NCBI GenBank assembly: GCA_905178155.1
Contig: CAJINV010000010.1
Coordinates: 663,902 to 727,901, forward strand
From: Amoebophrya sp. A120
Lineage: Eukaryota; Sar; Dinophyceae; Syndiniales; Amoebophryaceae
Direction: 5' to 3'
Length of the DNA stretch: 64,000 nt
This document shows positions 43,690-55,778 of the stretch, in pieces (position 1 is the stretch's first letter; each line of letters starts with the position of its first letter). Made by a program: the position numbers and the translations under genes. The notes under the pieces are model-generated. The model was not told the origin of the DNA. It ran no database searches and worked only from the letters and a program-made list of their open reading frames with translations.

Positions 43690-43975
43690 ATTGCAGCACC
43701 AGGAGCCCGAGCCAGACAGAAGGTACTGAAACCCGGCAACGAGCCCTCTCTCACTCCGGGGAGGTGCGAGCCACCTCGTGACAGCCACAAGCGGCGCCAC
43801 CTAAATGCGGGGACTATCTATTAGACGGACTACCGCCAAAGGCCACGAAAGCTTGTTTAGAAGCCGAGCACGAGATGCGTTCTACCGCCTGGATTAGCAG
43901 ACCAGACTCTAGGGGACTTAATGAAAGGCGTGCCGGATCAACTTCCGCAGACAAGCCTTCGGGCCTGTTGATCGC
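43690..43975 (+). ncRNA. Candidate structured RNA, weakly group I intron-like
   Basis: This noncoding stretch is unusually rich in short complementary segments: CCCGG..CCGGG around 43732-43761, GAGGTG..CACCTC at 43760-43776, and a hairpin GATCA...TGATC near 43938-43975 whose inner arm closes on a TTCG tetraloop. Two sequence blocks recall group I intron cores: taaatgcgggga (P4 strand-like) at about 43803 and ttccgcagacaagcc, followed by gcataagctaaat, resembling the P6-P7 segment. I cannot find a partner for the second P7 strand, so a functional group I intron is not shown. A different structured RNA or a relic is equally possible. Strand is inferred from these motifs only. Confidence 0.25.
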
Positions 43976-45146
43976 ATAAGCTAAATTGTTAGAACTAATT
44001 TTTTTCCTTCATCCGGGTAGAGCAATCACTTCGCCGGAACCTCCGCACGGCCGCGCCAAAAACTCCACAGTGGTGCTGATGAACAAGCGCGACACCACCT
44101 CCACGGCACTGTCGCGTCCGCCCCCCCCCCTGACAAACCCGCTGGCTAGGCGGAAAAAACAAAGCCCCTGCGAGTTCGCGGGATCCGCAGACTAGCGCTA
44201 CAAAGGCTACAGCAGTAAGACAACAGGAACAGACTTAGAGGACGAAAGAAGAAAAGTAAAAGGGTAGAGACCTAAACCTACGGGGGCGCATGCAAAAGAG
44301 GGCAAAGGGAAGGGCAGAAGGAAGACATCAGACTTAGACGAAAAAAGCAAGATAAAAGGGTAGACTCTCAATCCTACAGGGGCGTATGCAAGAGGGGGCA
44401 GAGGGAAGATCAGATTTCGGCAACGGAATGAGAGGAGCGCACGAATTTGCGATCGGGCTCCTGGAAAGCAAAACACACGAACAGTGGCACAGACGTACGA
44501 ACCGACGCTCTGGTAGATAGGATAGCACGAGCAAAGAAAGCATCTACGAGAACAGCAAATACGGATACAAACAAAAGGACGGCCATCAGCCAAAGCCAAG
44601 CCGTGAGCATATAAAAGCAAACATACAAAGCAGCGAGCGAGTAACCAGAGGTCACATCGCTGTGCAGGTCTTTCGTAGTAATTTCTCTAGACGCGCGGGC
44701 TTCGCACTTCGTTTTACTGTTTCGCAGACTAAAAAAAGAAAAAAGGGGAGGGGTAACGAAAAAAAGGGGACCGAGCTTCGTTCTACTTCTTTTTGGTTTT
44801 GCTTTTGCGTTTCCTGAATTAATTTTTACAGAAAAATGAGTAACAGCCTTTCGCAGTAAACTGTAGTTTTAGGTGGGGACAAGGCGCTTTATGGTAGAAC
44901 TTTTAAACACTCACAATAATTTGACAACTACGCTCGAAAAATGTAAATGTGTGAATAAAGTCAAGTTGAATAAAGTCAAGTTAGGACATTTTGGAAATGC
45001 TGAGAGATGCAAAAAAACCTCATGCAAGAAGTGCATGGAAAGTTCCAACCGAATAAATACCGAGCTCGCTGTAATTCGTTTTTGGCGTTGTGAACGTGTC
45101 GTGAATAGAAAAATCGGAAACACGATTGAATCACCCCTCAAAAGTA
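43976..45146. other. Intergenic, no supported gene
   Basis: Spacer between the candidate RNA and the GH81 stop. A short duplicated purine/pyrimidine block (gggtagag/ctaaacctacgggggcgcatgca and relative) occurs near 44262-44295 and 44358-44395. No intronic-type element. Confidence 0.4.
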
Positions 45147-48100
45147 CTAGTTAGACGAGTTAGAAGAAAAGATCGAAGAGTTGTGCGCGGCATTCCTGTA
45201 CAACCCGCCCACAGGCTCATCCTGCGAAAGAGGAGAAAGCCCATCTCCCGGCTCAACATTCTGGGACGATGATGATGTTGAGGGTGCGCCGTCGGAAAGT
45301 AATTCGCCGCTCGCCGGGTCGTGCTCGTGCACCTCCGGCGATAGTGAAAGCTCCGGGGCGAGAGAGCCCGCGGAAGTCACGTCGTTCCCGCTCGCCTCGG
45401 CCATTTTCAGGACCCAGAATTTGTAGTACAGCAGCGTGGATCCGGCGTCCACGGGCCGCGCAGGCTGCTCCCAGGCTTGCAGGATGTCGTAGGCCCGCTT
45501 TTGCGCGTTCGCGTCGTTGGTCAGCGCCATGTTCCCGGTCGCAATCTGCCCGATCCACATTTTTAGCGAAGCGTGGATAGCGCCCAGCCGCGTCACGTGG
45601 TTATCCACGATCGAAATATCCACCGGCGTGCATGGCGCAACGCAGGACCAGTCGTCGGTTGCGTAGTTCGCCGGGTCTTTGCAGTCAATATGGATGTGTC
45701 AGGATCGAAATTGTCAAAATCGAAAAATTTGTGATGCACAAAATGGATGCCAGTTGGGGCCTCAGTTTCCAAGTGGCGCATGACAAATTTCGGGACCACC
45801 AAAATCCAGTCTGTCATGCTGTTTGGGCAAAGCAGACTGCTCCTGTCATGCTACTCTGGCAACACATTGTATAACCCTAAACAGGCTTACAATCGATCTC
45901 ATTTGCCTGCTCCCCAATACAGGCGTCGCGTGCCCTACATTTTACGCATCACAAATTTTTCGATTTTGTCGATTTCGATCCTGACACTCCCATAGTCAAA
46001 GGCGTCGTAGTATTCCAGTTTCATGAACTCCGGGTCGCGCGCCAGCCGCAGGGCGGTGGTCAACGGCATCATCTGGATGCCGTGCATGAACTCCTTCGCG
46101 GGGCCAAACCAGGTGCTGTACTTCACCTCGTTCTGGTACAGCATGCCCACGCAGTGGTTCCGCGCAAACTCGAGCGGGTGGATGTCGCCGAAGTTCTCAT
46201 ATTCTTCCATCTGGTAAAAGGTCCGGATCGACTGCGCATTCAGGGCGGTGATCATGGTAAAGATGGTTTCCAGCCGGGCCCCCAGCTGTTCGTACTCTGG
46301 TAACTGCAACTTTTTCCCGTGCACCTTCATCCAGCGGCCCCACAGCTGCGCGCCGTGGTAAAAGTTGATCTCCTCGGAGGTAGACTCCTGGTCTTTGCCG
46401 AAGGTGTTGGACCGCAGCCCGCGCGACCAGGAATGCAGGTCGAAAAGGTCAAAGTAGCGGAACATGGGGAAGTAGGGGTCCGACATGGAATTCCCGCCCA
46501 AGTCGATGGTTTCGTAGTTTTGCGCGGGGTTGGCAACCGCACGGAGGAGCCCGTGAACGACGTCAACCAGTCTGTTGCCCCCAACGGCCCCCTCCTGCAG
46601 AATCTCTTCGCCCTTGAACTTCATCAGAACCGCCGCGGAGTAGACAAAGTAGCCGTAGTGGTTATGGGGGTGTCAGGATCGAAATCGACAAAGTTGAAAT
46701 TATAACTTTTTTTATCTGCATAAAGTCGAGAGCTATTGGAGTAGACCCAATTTCCTTATTTTCCAAGCGGCGCATGACAAATTTTCATGGCACCTAGTCT
46801 GTCATGCTGTTTGGGCAAAGACGACATCTTTTGTCATGCTGTTTCAGCAGTTCTGTCTCTAACGCCAAAAAGGCCTCTAAAAATCGCCCTCTTTTGCCTG
46901 CTCTGCAAGACAGGCAATCTGTGCATGGTATTTCATGCATACACAAAATTTTCAATTTTGTCGATTTCATCGGTCCTGACACTTCCATAGTGGTAGTGCT
47001 GGTCGTTGAAGCAGATGTTTCCGAAGTCGGGCAGATATCAACTGCAAACATGTCTGGGTCTGGAAACTTGTGACGCTGACTGGCGAATCATGAGGACGCC
47101 ACAAATGACGGCTCAGCATAAAAAATTTCTGAGTTCTTGCTAGGTGTTGTCTACTATCCAGCATGACAAACTCAAGAGTCATGCTCGCCAAGCAAGACAA
47201 ACTTGCATTCTTCCACTTCCAGACCCAGACGTTATTATATTTGCAGTGCATAGGTCACAGTAAGTCCCGATGCCCGGCGTTTCCTCGTTAATCGCATCCC
47301 CCTTTATTGAGAGGAAAAATCCCCCCTCCCCATATTGAACGGGTATGTTTCCGAAAATTTGTGTTGCGGATTTGCGGTCACGTTTGTATTGCAAGAAGAC
47401 AAGGGCAGAAGCTTCCGGCCCATTATGGAAGCGCTTTGTCATGCTGTTGGGCCTAAAGGGGAGCCGTTTGCCATGCTCAACAACTAGACCCCTACGCCCC
47501 TACCTAGCCTGGGGACCTGGCCGCAGTGCCTCTCTGCAATACACAGCTGATTTGTGTTCACAAATCCAGCATCAACAGAAGTTCCGTTTTGATATGGGGA
47601 GGGGGTATTTTTCCATTCGATACCCTTCGCTTCGGCTGCAGGGCTCATGGTGGGATTGATCACCCCGCCAAACTTCGGCTCGTACGCGAGCGGAATCTGC
47701 TGCCCGGAAACGTGCGCACAGAAATCCTGCGCCGGATTGATCCAACAAAGAAAGAGCTCCTTCAGGATTTTCGGACACAGCTCCATATTCTCCTCGTCCT
47801 CCTGAGCCTGTTGGGCTGCGTCAGCAACAGGCTGGCCCGCACCAAAGAGCTCCTCCGCCAGGAGGCAATAAACGGCAAACTTCTGGAACTTTTTGCCGCC
47901 ATTGTAGACCCCCCCGGGGGCAGGAACGCTGTTGTGCGCCGAGTAGGCAGGGGCGCCCCACTTGAAGTGCCCAAAGTCCGCCCGAAACTCCGTCCGCAAG
48001 TCCTCCAGGACCTGCCCACTCACCAAATTCAAAGTTCCGCTGGAGTCGCCTTTTGGCATGAAATCCAGTCCCTGCGCCTCTCCAAGTAGGTTCGGCTTCA

Positions 48101-51100
48101 TCGACCATCTCGAGCCCCGCACGGCGGTCATCCAGCCCTGCGACATAGACTGAAACTGCAGGTCTTGCACCATCGCCGCGAAATCGTTTTCGTTGTCCGG
48201 ATTGCTTTTCAGGTGACGCAGGTGCGTCTGGTACGCAAAGTGCAGGTGCTCAGGGGCTACACTGCCACTACCCCCGGAAGTAGAAGCGGCGAGCGGCTGC
48301 AGCGCGGCCGGTGGGTGTTTGAACTCGTAATTCAAGAGTCCAGACGCCTGTAGGTCCACTCCCATGTCGTACAGAACGGCAGCGGCTGACGCGTCGTAGG
48401 CACTGGCGCAGGTTGTGCGCGTGGCCGTCCACTCGTCTTTGGTCGCCCGGCAGCGCAGCGTCGGGCGCTGCACACCGTCGTCGTACTTTCTCGCACTGGA
48501 CTGCACTTGCGCGACCCGCAGCCACCCTTGGAATTGCTGGTTTAGCTGCACCATGCGCAGCCTGTTGTTGGGCGTCCGGAGATTCGCATCGTGGTCCCAG
48601 GCCAAGTCTGTAACCGGGGCGGTCCCAACTGGCAGCAGAAACACCCGCCAGACCGAACCACCCTGAACGGCGTCCATTTCGAAATCCCACGCGAAGACGT
48701 TGGGTGGTTGCCCGACAAGATCGCGCACCGTGATTTTCGTGGGTGTAATCGCGTTGAAGAGCAACACGGGGGTCAAATTAGGTTCGTAGTAGGCCGAGAC
48801 ATAGGACATTCCGTTGTAAATCGGGTACAGGATTTTCGAACCGGTAGCCGTTGCCGTGGAGGTCGCGTGAATCCCCAGCAGGGACTCTTTCACGATTTCG
48901 TACTGTCGCTTTTCCTGCGCGGAAAGCAGTTCCACAGCGTCGATGGAGAGCGAGATTTCGTTTAAAGCGACCGGACGCGTGTAGGCGAAGGCGTGGGGCT
49001 GGTTTGCGAATTTCGCTTTGTTTCCGGTCTCCGACATCCACTTCTCCCCGTCCGCCGAGAAAGTTTCCTTTCCCGCCGACGGGAATCCGTTCATCTTTTT
49101 CTCCCCCATGTTGAGCCGTATCAAAAGGAAAACCAAATCCCACCTCCCCATATTATCCAAACAAAGCTCATTCTGACGCTGGATCATTTCCGCACACAAA
49201 TCAGCTCTGTCTCGCAGTAGAGGACTGCAGGCACATGCCAAGCCTGAGTGGTCGAGAGGTTCTTTTGATGTAGGCCCCTAGCATGAAGACAAACGTCGAC
49301 ACTGTAAGGAGCCGCCCCACAGCACCTTCACAAACCGCCTGCACACTGTGGCGAACTGTCTGGATTCGCCTTCTTGCAAGACAGACAGAATTCGTGGTCA
49401 CAAGTCTGCATCACAAATTTTCAGACGATGAATGCGTTTGCAATATGCGGAGGGGCTCGTATTTTTCCTCACAATACGCTGGTGTTGCTCGCTACTGGTG
49501 ATCTTGTGTGGCTTATCCAAGAAAAAAACTGTGTTAGTGTAACTTTCTTTAGTTGACAGCATCACAAATTTGCTCTACATAACAGAGAAAACCTGTCATG
49601 CGCGGCTTGTAAGGGAAAACATAGATGAAAAGAGGACTTCATGGCTGTCTGGCATGACAGGTGTAACTCTGTTGCACGTTCTGCATTACAGAGTTACACT
49701 TACACAGTTTTTTTCTTGCATATGGCTCACAGAGGACGGCCAGCGAGCCGTCCACCCAAAACAGGGCGAAAGTCCCGACGTAGATCGGGACCGAGCGGAA
49801 GAATCCATACTCCTCCATCATGCGACTCAGGTCCTCGTCCTTATCGCCGTACGGGCCGTACCGCATACCTTTGAACGCCCAGTTGGCCCAAAACCGATTC
49901 GTCTGGTAGACGCCCCCCACTTTGTGCTGCGCAAACCCTTCGTACACGCGCATCGGGTGCGTGTGGCGCAGCGGTTGGAACACGCCGTCGACGGGGTTCG
50001 CACTGCTGATCGGATTTATCCCAAGGAAAAAAATAAACGTCGCCAGCACCCCAGAGTTATTTTCATCCAAATCTGCATGCCTAAAATGTTTCTCATGCGC
50101 AGGAGCCCCATATGTAAGGAGCATTTTCTCATGCTGTCTGGGAGGACAGGACTTTGTCATGCGCAAATCAGGATTAGGAGCTAGATTTGTGGTGTGGCTT
50201 CACTAGCCAAACACCACGACTACATTACTGACCCAAATTTGTAATGCGCAACAGCCAAAACTTCTGGATCTGTGATGCAAAATTCCCATCTTGACTCTGG
50301 CCGGGTGGGGACGTTTATTTTCCTCGGGATAGGACTGAGCAGGGAGCCGGCCGGGAGGAGCGGAACGAAAGGGCTCCTGGTACCTATGCTCTGCAAAAGT
50401 ATCGCACTCGTAGTAATTGCAATCATGCATTTTTTTCTTAAATTACAAATGTCATCTTTCATGCTGAGGACATTTGTAATGCGTTTATACGAGTACGATA
50501 CTTTTGCAGTTCATAGTACCCGGATCCGCCGGAGACGAATCGGTCGACACCAACTCAGCTGGAGCGTTCTCTTCCACGTTACTTTTCGGCACGACCGCCA
50601 CACACGGGTTGCCCTCAGAGTCGATTCCAGGGACTTCAACCATCTCCTCCTCCTCCTCCACTGGACCGCCTTCGCAACCAGCGCAACTCCAGGTGGAGCC
50701 TGCGTGTACTTCATCTTCTTCTGGTAGAGGCACAGGCACGAGGCTCGTCGAACTGACGCCCAGCGGGAGACCTGCTTTTGGCACGCAAACGGGAGTTGTA
50801 GTACTGGTCTCCGTACTAGCGGTCTCCTGCTGTTCCGCTCCTCCGTCTTGCACGGCATCAACATCCGGCTGCTCCGTAACAACATCAACACCTCCCGGCT
50901 GCTCCGTAGTCGTCACTGTAACTTCAGGTGCCGGCCAGGACGTCTGATCCACGACCTCAGTGCTGCAGCAAGACAGGTGATCGCCGGTACCATTTGGGCA
51001 GCAGGCACCGGCTAGCGCCAGCTTTGCGCACTCCGGATGGTTCGCACACAAAGCTGGGTCATTCGCATCGTGGCTCCTTCTACTGCTCAAAGTAGATGAC

Positions 51101-51480
51101 GCAGCAGCTTCCACGAAAGTCGATTGGGAAGAAGTCGTTGTCGCGATTTCGTTCTCCTTGTTGATCTTGATGTGCAGCGCCGCTGGTGGACCATTTGTTT
51201 CGACGTTAGTACGGAGCAGACTAGCCGTTAGGCTTTTCTTGTTACTTTTCGACGTCCTCGCAACACCCTTGGCGGAGAAGCGCCTCTTCTTCTGACGATG
51301 TTTTTTCCCACCTCCCGTCGTTGTACCCAGAAGCTTCAAGCCCTCCACAAGGAAAAGGGCTGTGCCTGCGTCGCGGCTCCTGCTCCTGGTTCCGGTGGCC
51401 GGCGGGGAGAAGAAGGGCCCTGGAAGTAGAAAGAGCGCTCCGAGTAGTTTTCTGGATAGGATAAGCTGGGCCGGCGTCAT
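45147..51480 (-). CDS. GH81 endo-1,3-beta-glucanase, secreted
   Basis: Nine exons (50516-51480, 50332-50384, 49723-50016, 49477-49513, 47623-49118, 47253-47305, 46990-47035, 45995-46662, 45147-45688) around eight elements. The leader MTPAQLILSRKLLGALFLLPG is a signal peptide. An N-terminal Cys motif (HPECAKLALAGACCPNG..LSCC) resembles one I recall from secreted dinoflagellate proteins. The GH81 beta-sandwich domain begins near QTNRFWANWAFKGMRYGPYG and continues GMSYVSAYYEPNL. The helical catalytic domain has DFGNICFNDQHYHYG-YFVYSAAVLMK, which carries the conserved Asp, and FDLHSWSRGLRSNTFGKDQEST followed by SEEINFYHGAQLWG with the conserved Glu residues. These are the family's signature blocks in the right order. 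It hydrolyses internal beta-1,3-glucan bonds. The C-terminal tail is acidic and Ser-rich. One element splits the HYHYG-YF motif. Confidence 0.88.
45689..45994. mobile_element. Intronic element, family H (copy H2)
   Basis: Perfect flanks gtcaa. Ends tatggatgtgtcaggatcga and gatttcgatcctgacactcc. Very close to H1, with similar internal tgtcatgctgttt boxes. Confidence 0.9.
46663..46989. mobile_element. Intronic element, family H (copy H3)
   Basis: Perfect flanks gtggt. Ends tatgggggtgtcaggatcga and cggtcctgacacttccata. Inserted inside the GH81 motif NDQHYHYGYF, so correct removal is required for an active enzyme. Confidence 0.9.
47036..47252. mobile_element. Intronic element, diverged family A (copy A12)
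   Basis: Starts tatcaactgcaaacatgtct, ends acgttattatatttgcagtgcata. Flanks are not clearly matched. The exon between it and H3 is 46 bp. Removal gives CDPDFGNICFNDQ or an equivalent with L. Confidence 0.75.
47306..47622. mobile_element. Intronic element, family D (copy D5)
   Basis: Perfect flanks ccctt. Nearly the same interior as D1 (aagacaagggcagaa..tttgcc, cccctac) in the same orientation. The exon between it and A12 is 53 bp (DAINEETPGIGTYCD). Confidence 0.9.
49119..49476. mobile_element. Intronic element, family D (copy D6)
   Basis: 358 bp, the longest family D copy. Ends tatcaaaaggaaaaccaaat and atttttcctcacaata. Flanks agccg and cgctg match at three of five. Removal joins SSEQHQ to RLNMGEKK. 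Confidence 0.8.
49514..49722. mobile_element. Intronic element, family F (copy F3)
   Basis: Perfect flanks tggct. Ends tatccaagaaaaaaactgtg and cacagtttttttcttgcata. About 90 percent alike with F4 at 55481-55689, in the same orientation. The downstream exon is only 37 bp. Confidence 0.9.
50017..50331. mobile_element. Intronic element, family C variant (copy C5)
   Basis: Ends tatcccaaggaaaaaaataa and ttattttcctcgggata enclose the gtgggga core of family C. Flanks ggatt and ggact. Removal joins SLLS to PISSANPVDG. Confidence 0.82.
50385..50515. mobile_element. Intronic element, family B (copy B6)
   Basis: 131 bp, the shortest family B copy, perfect flanks gtacc. Ends tatgctctgcaaaagtatcg and cgatacttttgcagttcata. 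Confidence 0.88.
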
Positions 51481-52416
51481 TTTGAGAAGACGGAGGAACT
51501 AGCCTTGATAGCGCTTATGTGATGCTGCGTTCAGTGCTCGTGGATGTGAAAAGCAAACCGTGCTCCAACATCGATGAAGTAAAAGTTGAAGTTCTTGATG
51601 GTACAGCAGGGGTGGGACGACCGCGGCACTTGATGCTATGAGTTGTAGATACTTATCAGCCGTTTATTCATCTAAACGCTAAGAAAGTAGAAAAAACGAA
51701 GTTGCTTCTAGTAGTTGCTGTGAATGGTGATATTAGTGAGTGGCGACTTATTTCATCTTCATCATTTTTACTCTGCTAGCGGCATAACATCGTTCATCAC
51801 GTATCAATTTTTGCTACTCGAAGGGCAGCTCAATACTACCGTACACGATGAGGGACAATGTTGAACGAAATACTAGCAAGAAAAAACTCCTCCAGGACGA
51901 GACGGAGATGACGAGTGTAAGAGAGACGGAGCAAGCCGTGGGGGGCTGGTTTGAATTTCTCGATACACAACATCGGCTACAGAAATTTGAACGATTGGAG
52001 GACGGTGGACGAGGAAGATATCATCGAAAAGCATATGAGCAACGTAGTACTTACTTAAGGAGCAACACGACCGACGAGAGCGAGACACGTAGTACAGAAA
52101 CGACAATACGGACAATAGGCAGGGACGAGAAAGCAACGACGAATGCGGAATGAGAACGACTACATATGATTCTGTGAAGATCTTATCAACGACGTCCGGA
52201 GCCGCGGCCTCCGAAGTTTCTACATATACGGAGTTCCATTTCAATTGTTTCTATTATACACGATTTTGGGGAAAAATGCGCTTTATCACCCCACCACAGG
52301 AAAGACAGCGTAAGACTTTTGAGTGACGTTTCCTACCTGCGGAGCAAAAACGTCCGGTGACTTTATTGCGTTTTGGTTTTCCTCCTGCTATGTATACTTT
52401 TCATCTTCGTAGTAAC
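51481..52416. other. Intergenic, upstream of GH81
   Basis: No supported gene. A plus-strand frame (51848-52153) is charged and repetitive and has no recognisable content. Confidence 0.4.
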
Positions 52417-55400
52417 TCATGGCACTGCAAACGGAAAGAAGTCTTTTCCGTCCAGATACGGCTTCAGCACTTCCGGCACTACAACGTATCAAAAGGAAAA
52501 ATCCCCCCTCACCATATCAAAACGAAATTTCTGATGCTGGATTTGAGTACACAAATCAGCTTTGTACTGCAGGAAAGCATTGCACGCAGACAGCAAGCCT
52601 AAGGGAAGGCCTTTTGGTGTAGGGGCCTAGCATGGCAGACGTCTACCCTGTAGGCCTTGCAGCATTACAAACCGCCTCCATATCGCGGCGGACTCTCTGG
52701 ATTTGCCTTCTGGCAAGACAGACAGGATTTGTGGTCACAAATCTGCATTACAAATTTTCGGAAGGACATGTTTTCAATATGGGGAGGGGGGATTTTTCCT
52801 TACGATACAACGCCGTCTTTCGTTTGGTAATTTTCCAACAAACAGCACAACGTCCGCTGTGTGGCGCACAGCGTCGCATTTACAAAATGCACAAATTGCT
52901 TCTCCTTCTTCGGCTTTTTGTTGTTCGCAGGTGCTGGATTTGACGAATTTATCTTTTTATTCCCCGGCTTTATAATCTTCTCAGCGCTGCCGTGGACGTG
53001 ATCAACACCATCATTTGAACTACCTTGATGAATATTGTCCTTTTGAAGACCGTGCTTCTCTTTGTTCTCTTTCGCCTCTACTTCTCTTCTTTCCGTTGCT
53101 GAAGAACCACCAGAACAATCCTCCTGCGGCCCGACAAGACTAGCTTCCTGCTCGTGATTTTGGAAGATCACTGTTGTGGTGACATTCAGCGCTCGGCTCT
53201 GGTAGTCGGTACAGTTAGAGCACGAAACGAGTTCGCGGTAAAGATGATGCTTTTTATCGTACTGGTCCGCACTACCGGTTGCTACATTTCTATGGAGAGA
53301 AAAAAGTTTGTCACTGTCACTAACTTGCGGGCTTTGCATTACAAATTTTTTTAGCATCACAACTTTCCCCTGTATTGCAGAAACACTAGGGAAATCCCTC
53401 AGGAAGTTTGGATGTGATGCATTTTTACGCATGACAGAAAGTTTTGTATTGCAAAAATGCGCATGAGTGATCGTAACGAACTTTTTTTGTTTGATAACTT
53501 TCAGCACGACCCATAACCGCGGCAGACCCCGGAAAGGCGGCCTCGAGGTCAAATTTGTGGCTGGCCGCGTTGTTCATAGCACCAGAAACGATTTCCACTA
53601 TGCGGTAATCCAATCCGAGCGAGCGGTAGAACTCCTCACTCGTCTGCAGAAATTCTTGCAAGAGCTGTTCTGAGGGCGAAGAGGGAGGTGGCAGCTGTTT
53701 CTGATTCATGTTCCTCTGCTGCGCTTGCTCGCCTTTAGTTTTACTACTGATGCTCGTCGTTGGTGCACAGCTAGTAGTTGACCACGTCGCTTGGCAAATC
53801 CCGAACTGTTCGACTTTGTCGAACTGATTCAACCGAAACAGGCCCTTGACGTCGTAGCCGTGACTAGCCTGCTCCCGGCGGAAACAAGTGGACACCCCCG
53901 CGAGCCGAATCGGCAGGTCTGCAGAGTCGATGTGCTCATTGGCGTAGAAAGCCGACAACGGCTGTTCACTCGTGGCAATCAGGTAAGATGATTGGTGGTC
54001 CTGATGTGAAGATGTTGTTGTAGCAGGAGCTGTTGCTGCACCAGCAGGTGGTCCTCCTCTGGCGGAGGGGGTGAAAGAACGACCGCCCAAAGGGTCGCTC
54101 CTACCGGCGTTATCCGCTCCTGGGTTATTTTCTGGTGCTCCTGCTTGTTCGTCGTGTACCGCGTCGTTCTTCTTTATCTTTGGAACATTCGCCGTACTGC
54201 TGCTGCTTGCGGTAGCAGGAAAAAACTGTTTCACTGTGATGATTTTGCTAGATCTGCATCACAAGTTTGTTACACATGACGCCGAAAGTCTGTCATGCGC
54301 GCTTCCCAAGGGAAAACATCCTTAAAAATGCAATGTGTTGCAGGTGTAGCAAGACAAATAGTTCTGTGTTCCATTTTCTGCATCACAAGTTCACAGCGAA
54401 ACAGTTTTTTCTTGCGATACTTGCGGTAGCAGTACTAGTGTTTGTCGTTCCTGTGGTCATTTTGTAAAGCTGGTCGTCAAAATCCTCCAGTTCTGCCGTC
54501 TGTGCCATCAAATCGCCGCGCATGTAGAGCGGCGGCGCTAGCAATTGGTAATCCCGGCCAAACTTTTGCTTGTCGGTGAGAAACTGAATGGCGTACTGCT
54601 GCAGTGCGAAGTTGAACTTCACCCCCAGTCCGGTCAAGAAGTAGGCCCGGCTGCCGGCAACCTTCGCCCCCCGCACGTGGTCCACCATTTTAAACTTGCG
54701 CAGAAGCTCGTAGTGGGGCAGAAGAGCATCAGGTTTGAAAATATGATCTGTGGCCTTAGTAATAGAAGACACCTCCTCGACAAGAGGTTCTACTATCTTC
54801 TCGCGGTCATTATCTTGTTCTGCAATGAGGCCCCTGGTCGTGCAAGAACTTGTCACGACTTCACGAATCCTGGTTCGCCGGACCTCGCTGCAGTCAGTCC
54901 GGTACAACTCGACAGAGTCCTCTACTACGACGGCTTGTTCTGGTTTACTATTTATTTCTGTCGAAACCGCCGCTTTCCTCCTTCCGATCGGCACGTCTTC
55001 GTGTAGGATGTTTCCGATTTTGTGTAGGTAGAAGTCCCTGTTTTCCTTCGCGTCCTGTTCTGCTTTTGTTGTCGCTTCAATTTCCTCCACCACCTTCTTC
55101 CGCTCCTGGATTCTTACGTCGACGTCAAGGCCTACTAGTACTTCATCCACATGATGGTCTTGTTGAGAGCAATCAAGAACGGCTGATGAGGAAGATGTAA
55201 AAATTCTTGCACCATCGAGAGGTGGACCACTTGTTGAACCAGCATCTTCACTTGTAGAAGTTGTTCCTGCTGTTTTTATAGTACCACCAAGAACATCCTT
55301 CCCGTTCACAACTATGCTCTTCTTGTTCATCTTTTTCAACTTCGCAATTTCCTTTTGCAGCTCGTTCGCCCGGTGCTTCAGATCGTCCTTTTTCCGTGCC

Positions 55401-55778
55401 AACGGCCGCCACTGCGCGTCATGATATAACGTTTGGGAAACGAAATCTTGCTCGACAAGTTCTCCCGTAGTTTTCTTGTTTATCCAAGAAAAAAACTGTG
55501 ATAGCGTAACTTTCGTTGGCTGACAGCATCACAAAGTTGCTCTGCATGACAGAGAAAACCTGTCATGCGTGGCTTGTAAGGGAAAACACAAGTGAAAAGA
55601 GGACTTCATGGCTGTCTGGCATGACAAGTGTAAGTCTGTTGGATGTTCTGCATTACAGAGTTGCTCTTACACACTTTTTTTCTTGCATATTGTTGTTGTG
55701 CCGGTTATAATTTCTCCCGTTTTCCGAGGCACGCACCTGTTCGGGGTGGTCCCGGAGAAACTGGATGGAGATAGGCAT
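52417..55778 (-). CDS. SerRS: Seryl-tRNA synthetase (cytosolic type)
   Basis: Five exons (55690-55778, 54420-55480, 53497-54218, 52808-53290, 52417-52486). The start [18 protein letters not shown] and the coiled arm ([21 protein letters not shown]) match the tRNA-binding N-domain. Class II motif blocks follow: [20 protein letters not shown], then [20 protein letters not shown], motif 2 [17 protein letters not shown] with [36 protein letters not shown], motif 3 [17 protein letters not shown], and the C-terminal [21 protein letters not shown]. It charges tRNA-Ser. Between conserved blocks lie at least five Ser/Thr/Gly/Lys-rich insertions (for example after NKKSIVVNG, after YKMTTG and after [10 protein letters not shown]), so the protein is much longer than typical enzymes. 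Four elements interrupt it; each removal restores the frame. Confidence 0.93.
52487..52807. mobile_element. Intronic element, family D (copy D7)
   Basis: Perfect flanks caacg. Ends tatcaaaaggaaaaatcccc and ggggggatttttccttacgata. Inserted in the last conserved block of SerRS; removal gives [13 protein letters not shown]. Confidence 0.92.
53291..53496. mobile_element. Intronic element, family G variant (copy G1)
   Basis: Ends tatggagagaaaaaagtttg and aactttttttgtttgata. Flanks attt c-type and acttt are only partly matched. Removal gives [15 protein letters not shown] in frame, inside a lineage-specific insertion of SerRS. Confidence 0.7.
54219..54419. mobile_element. Intronic element, family G (copy G2)
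   Basis: Ends gaaaaaactgtttcactgtg and cagcgaaacagttttttctt. The flanking direct repeat is 13 bases (cttgcggtagcag) instead of five, and the left TAT is missing. About 90 percent alike with G3. Confidence 0.8.
55481..55689. mobile_element. Intronic element, family F (copy F4)
   Basis: Perfect flanks ttgtt. Same length as F3 (209 bp) with few differences. Separates the first 30 codons of SerRS from the rest. Confidence 0.9.
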
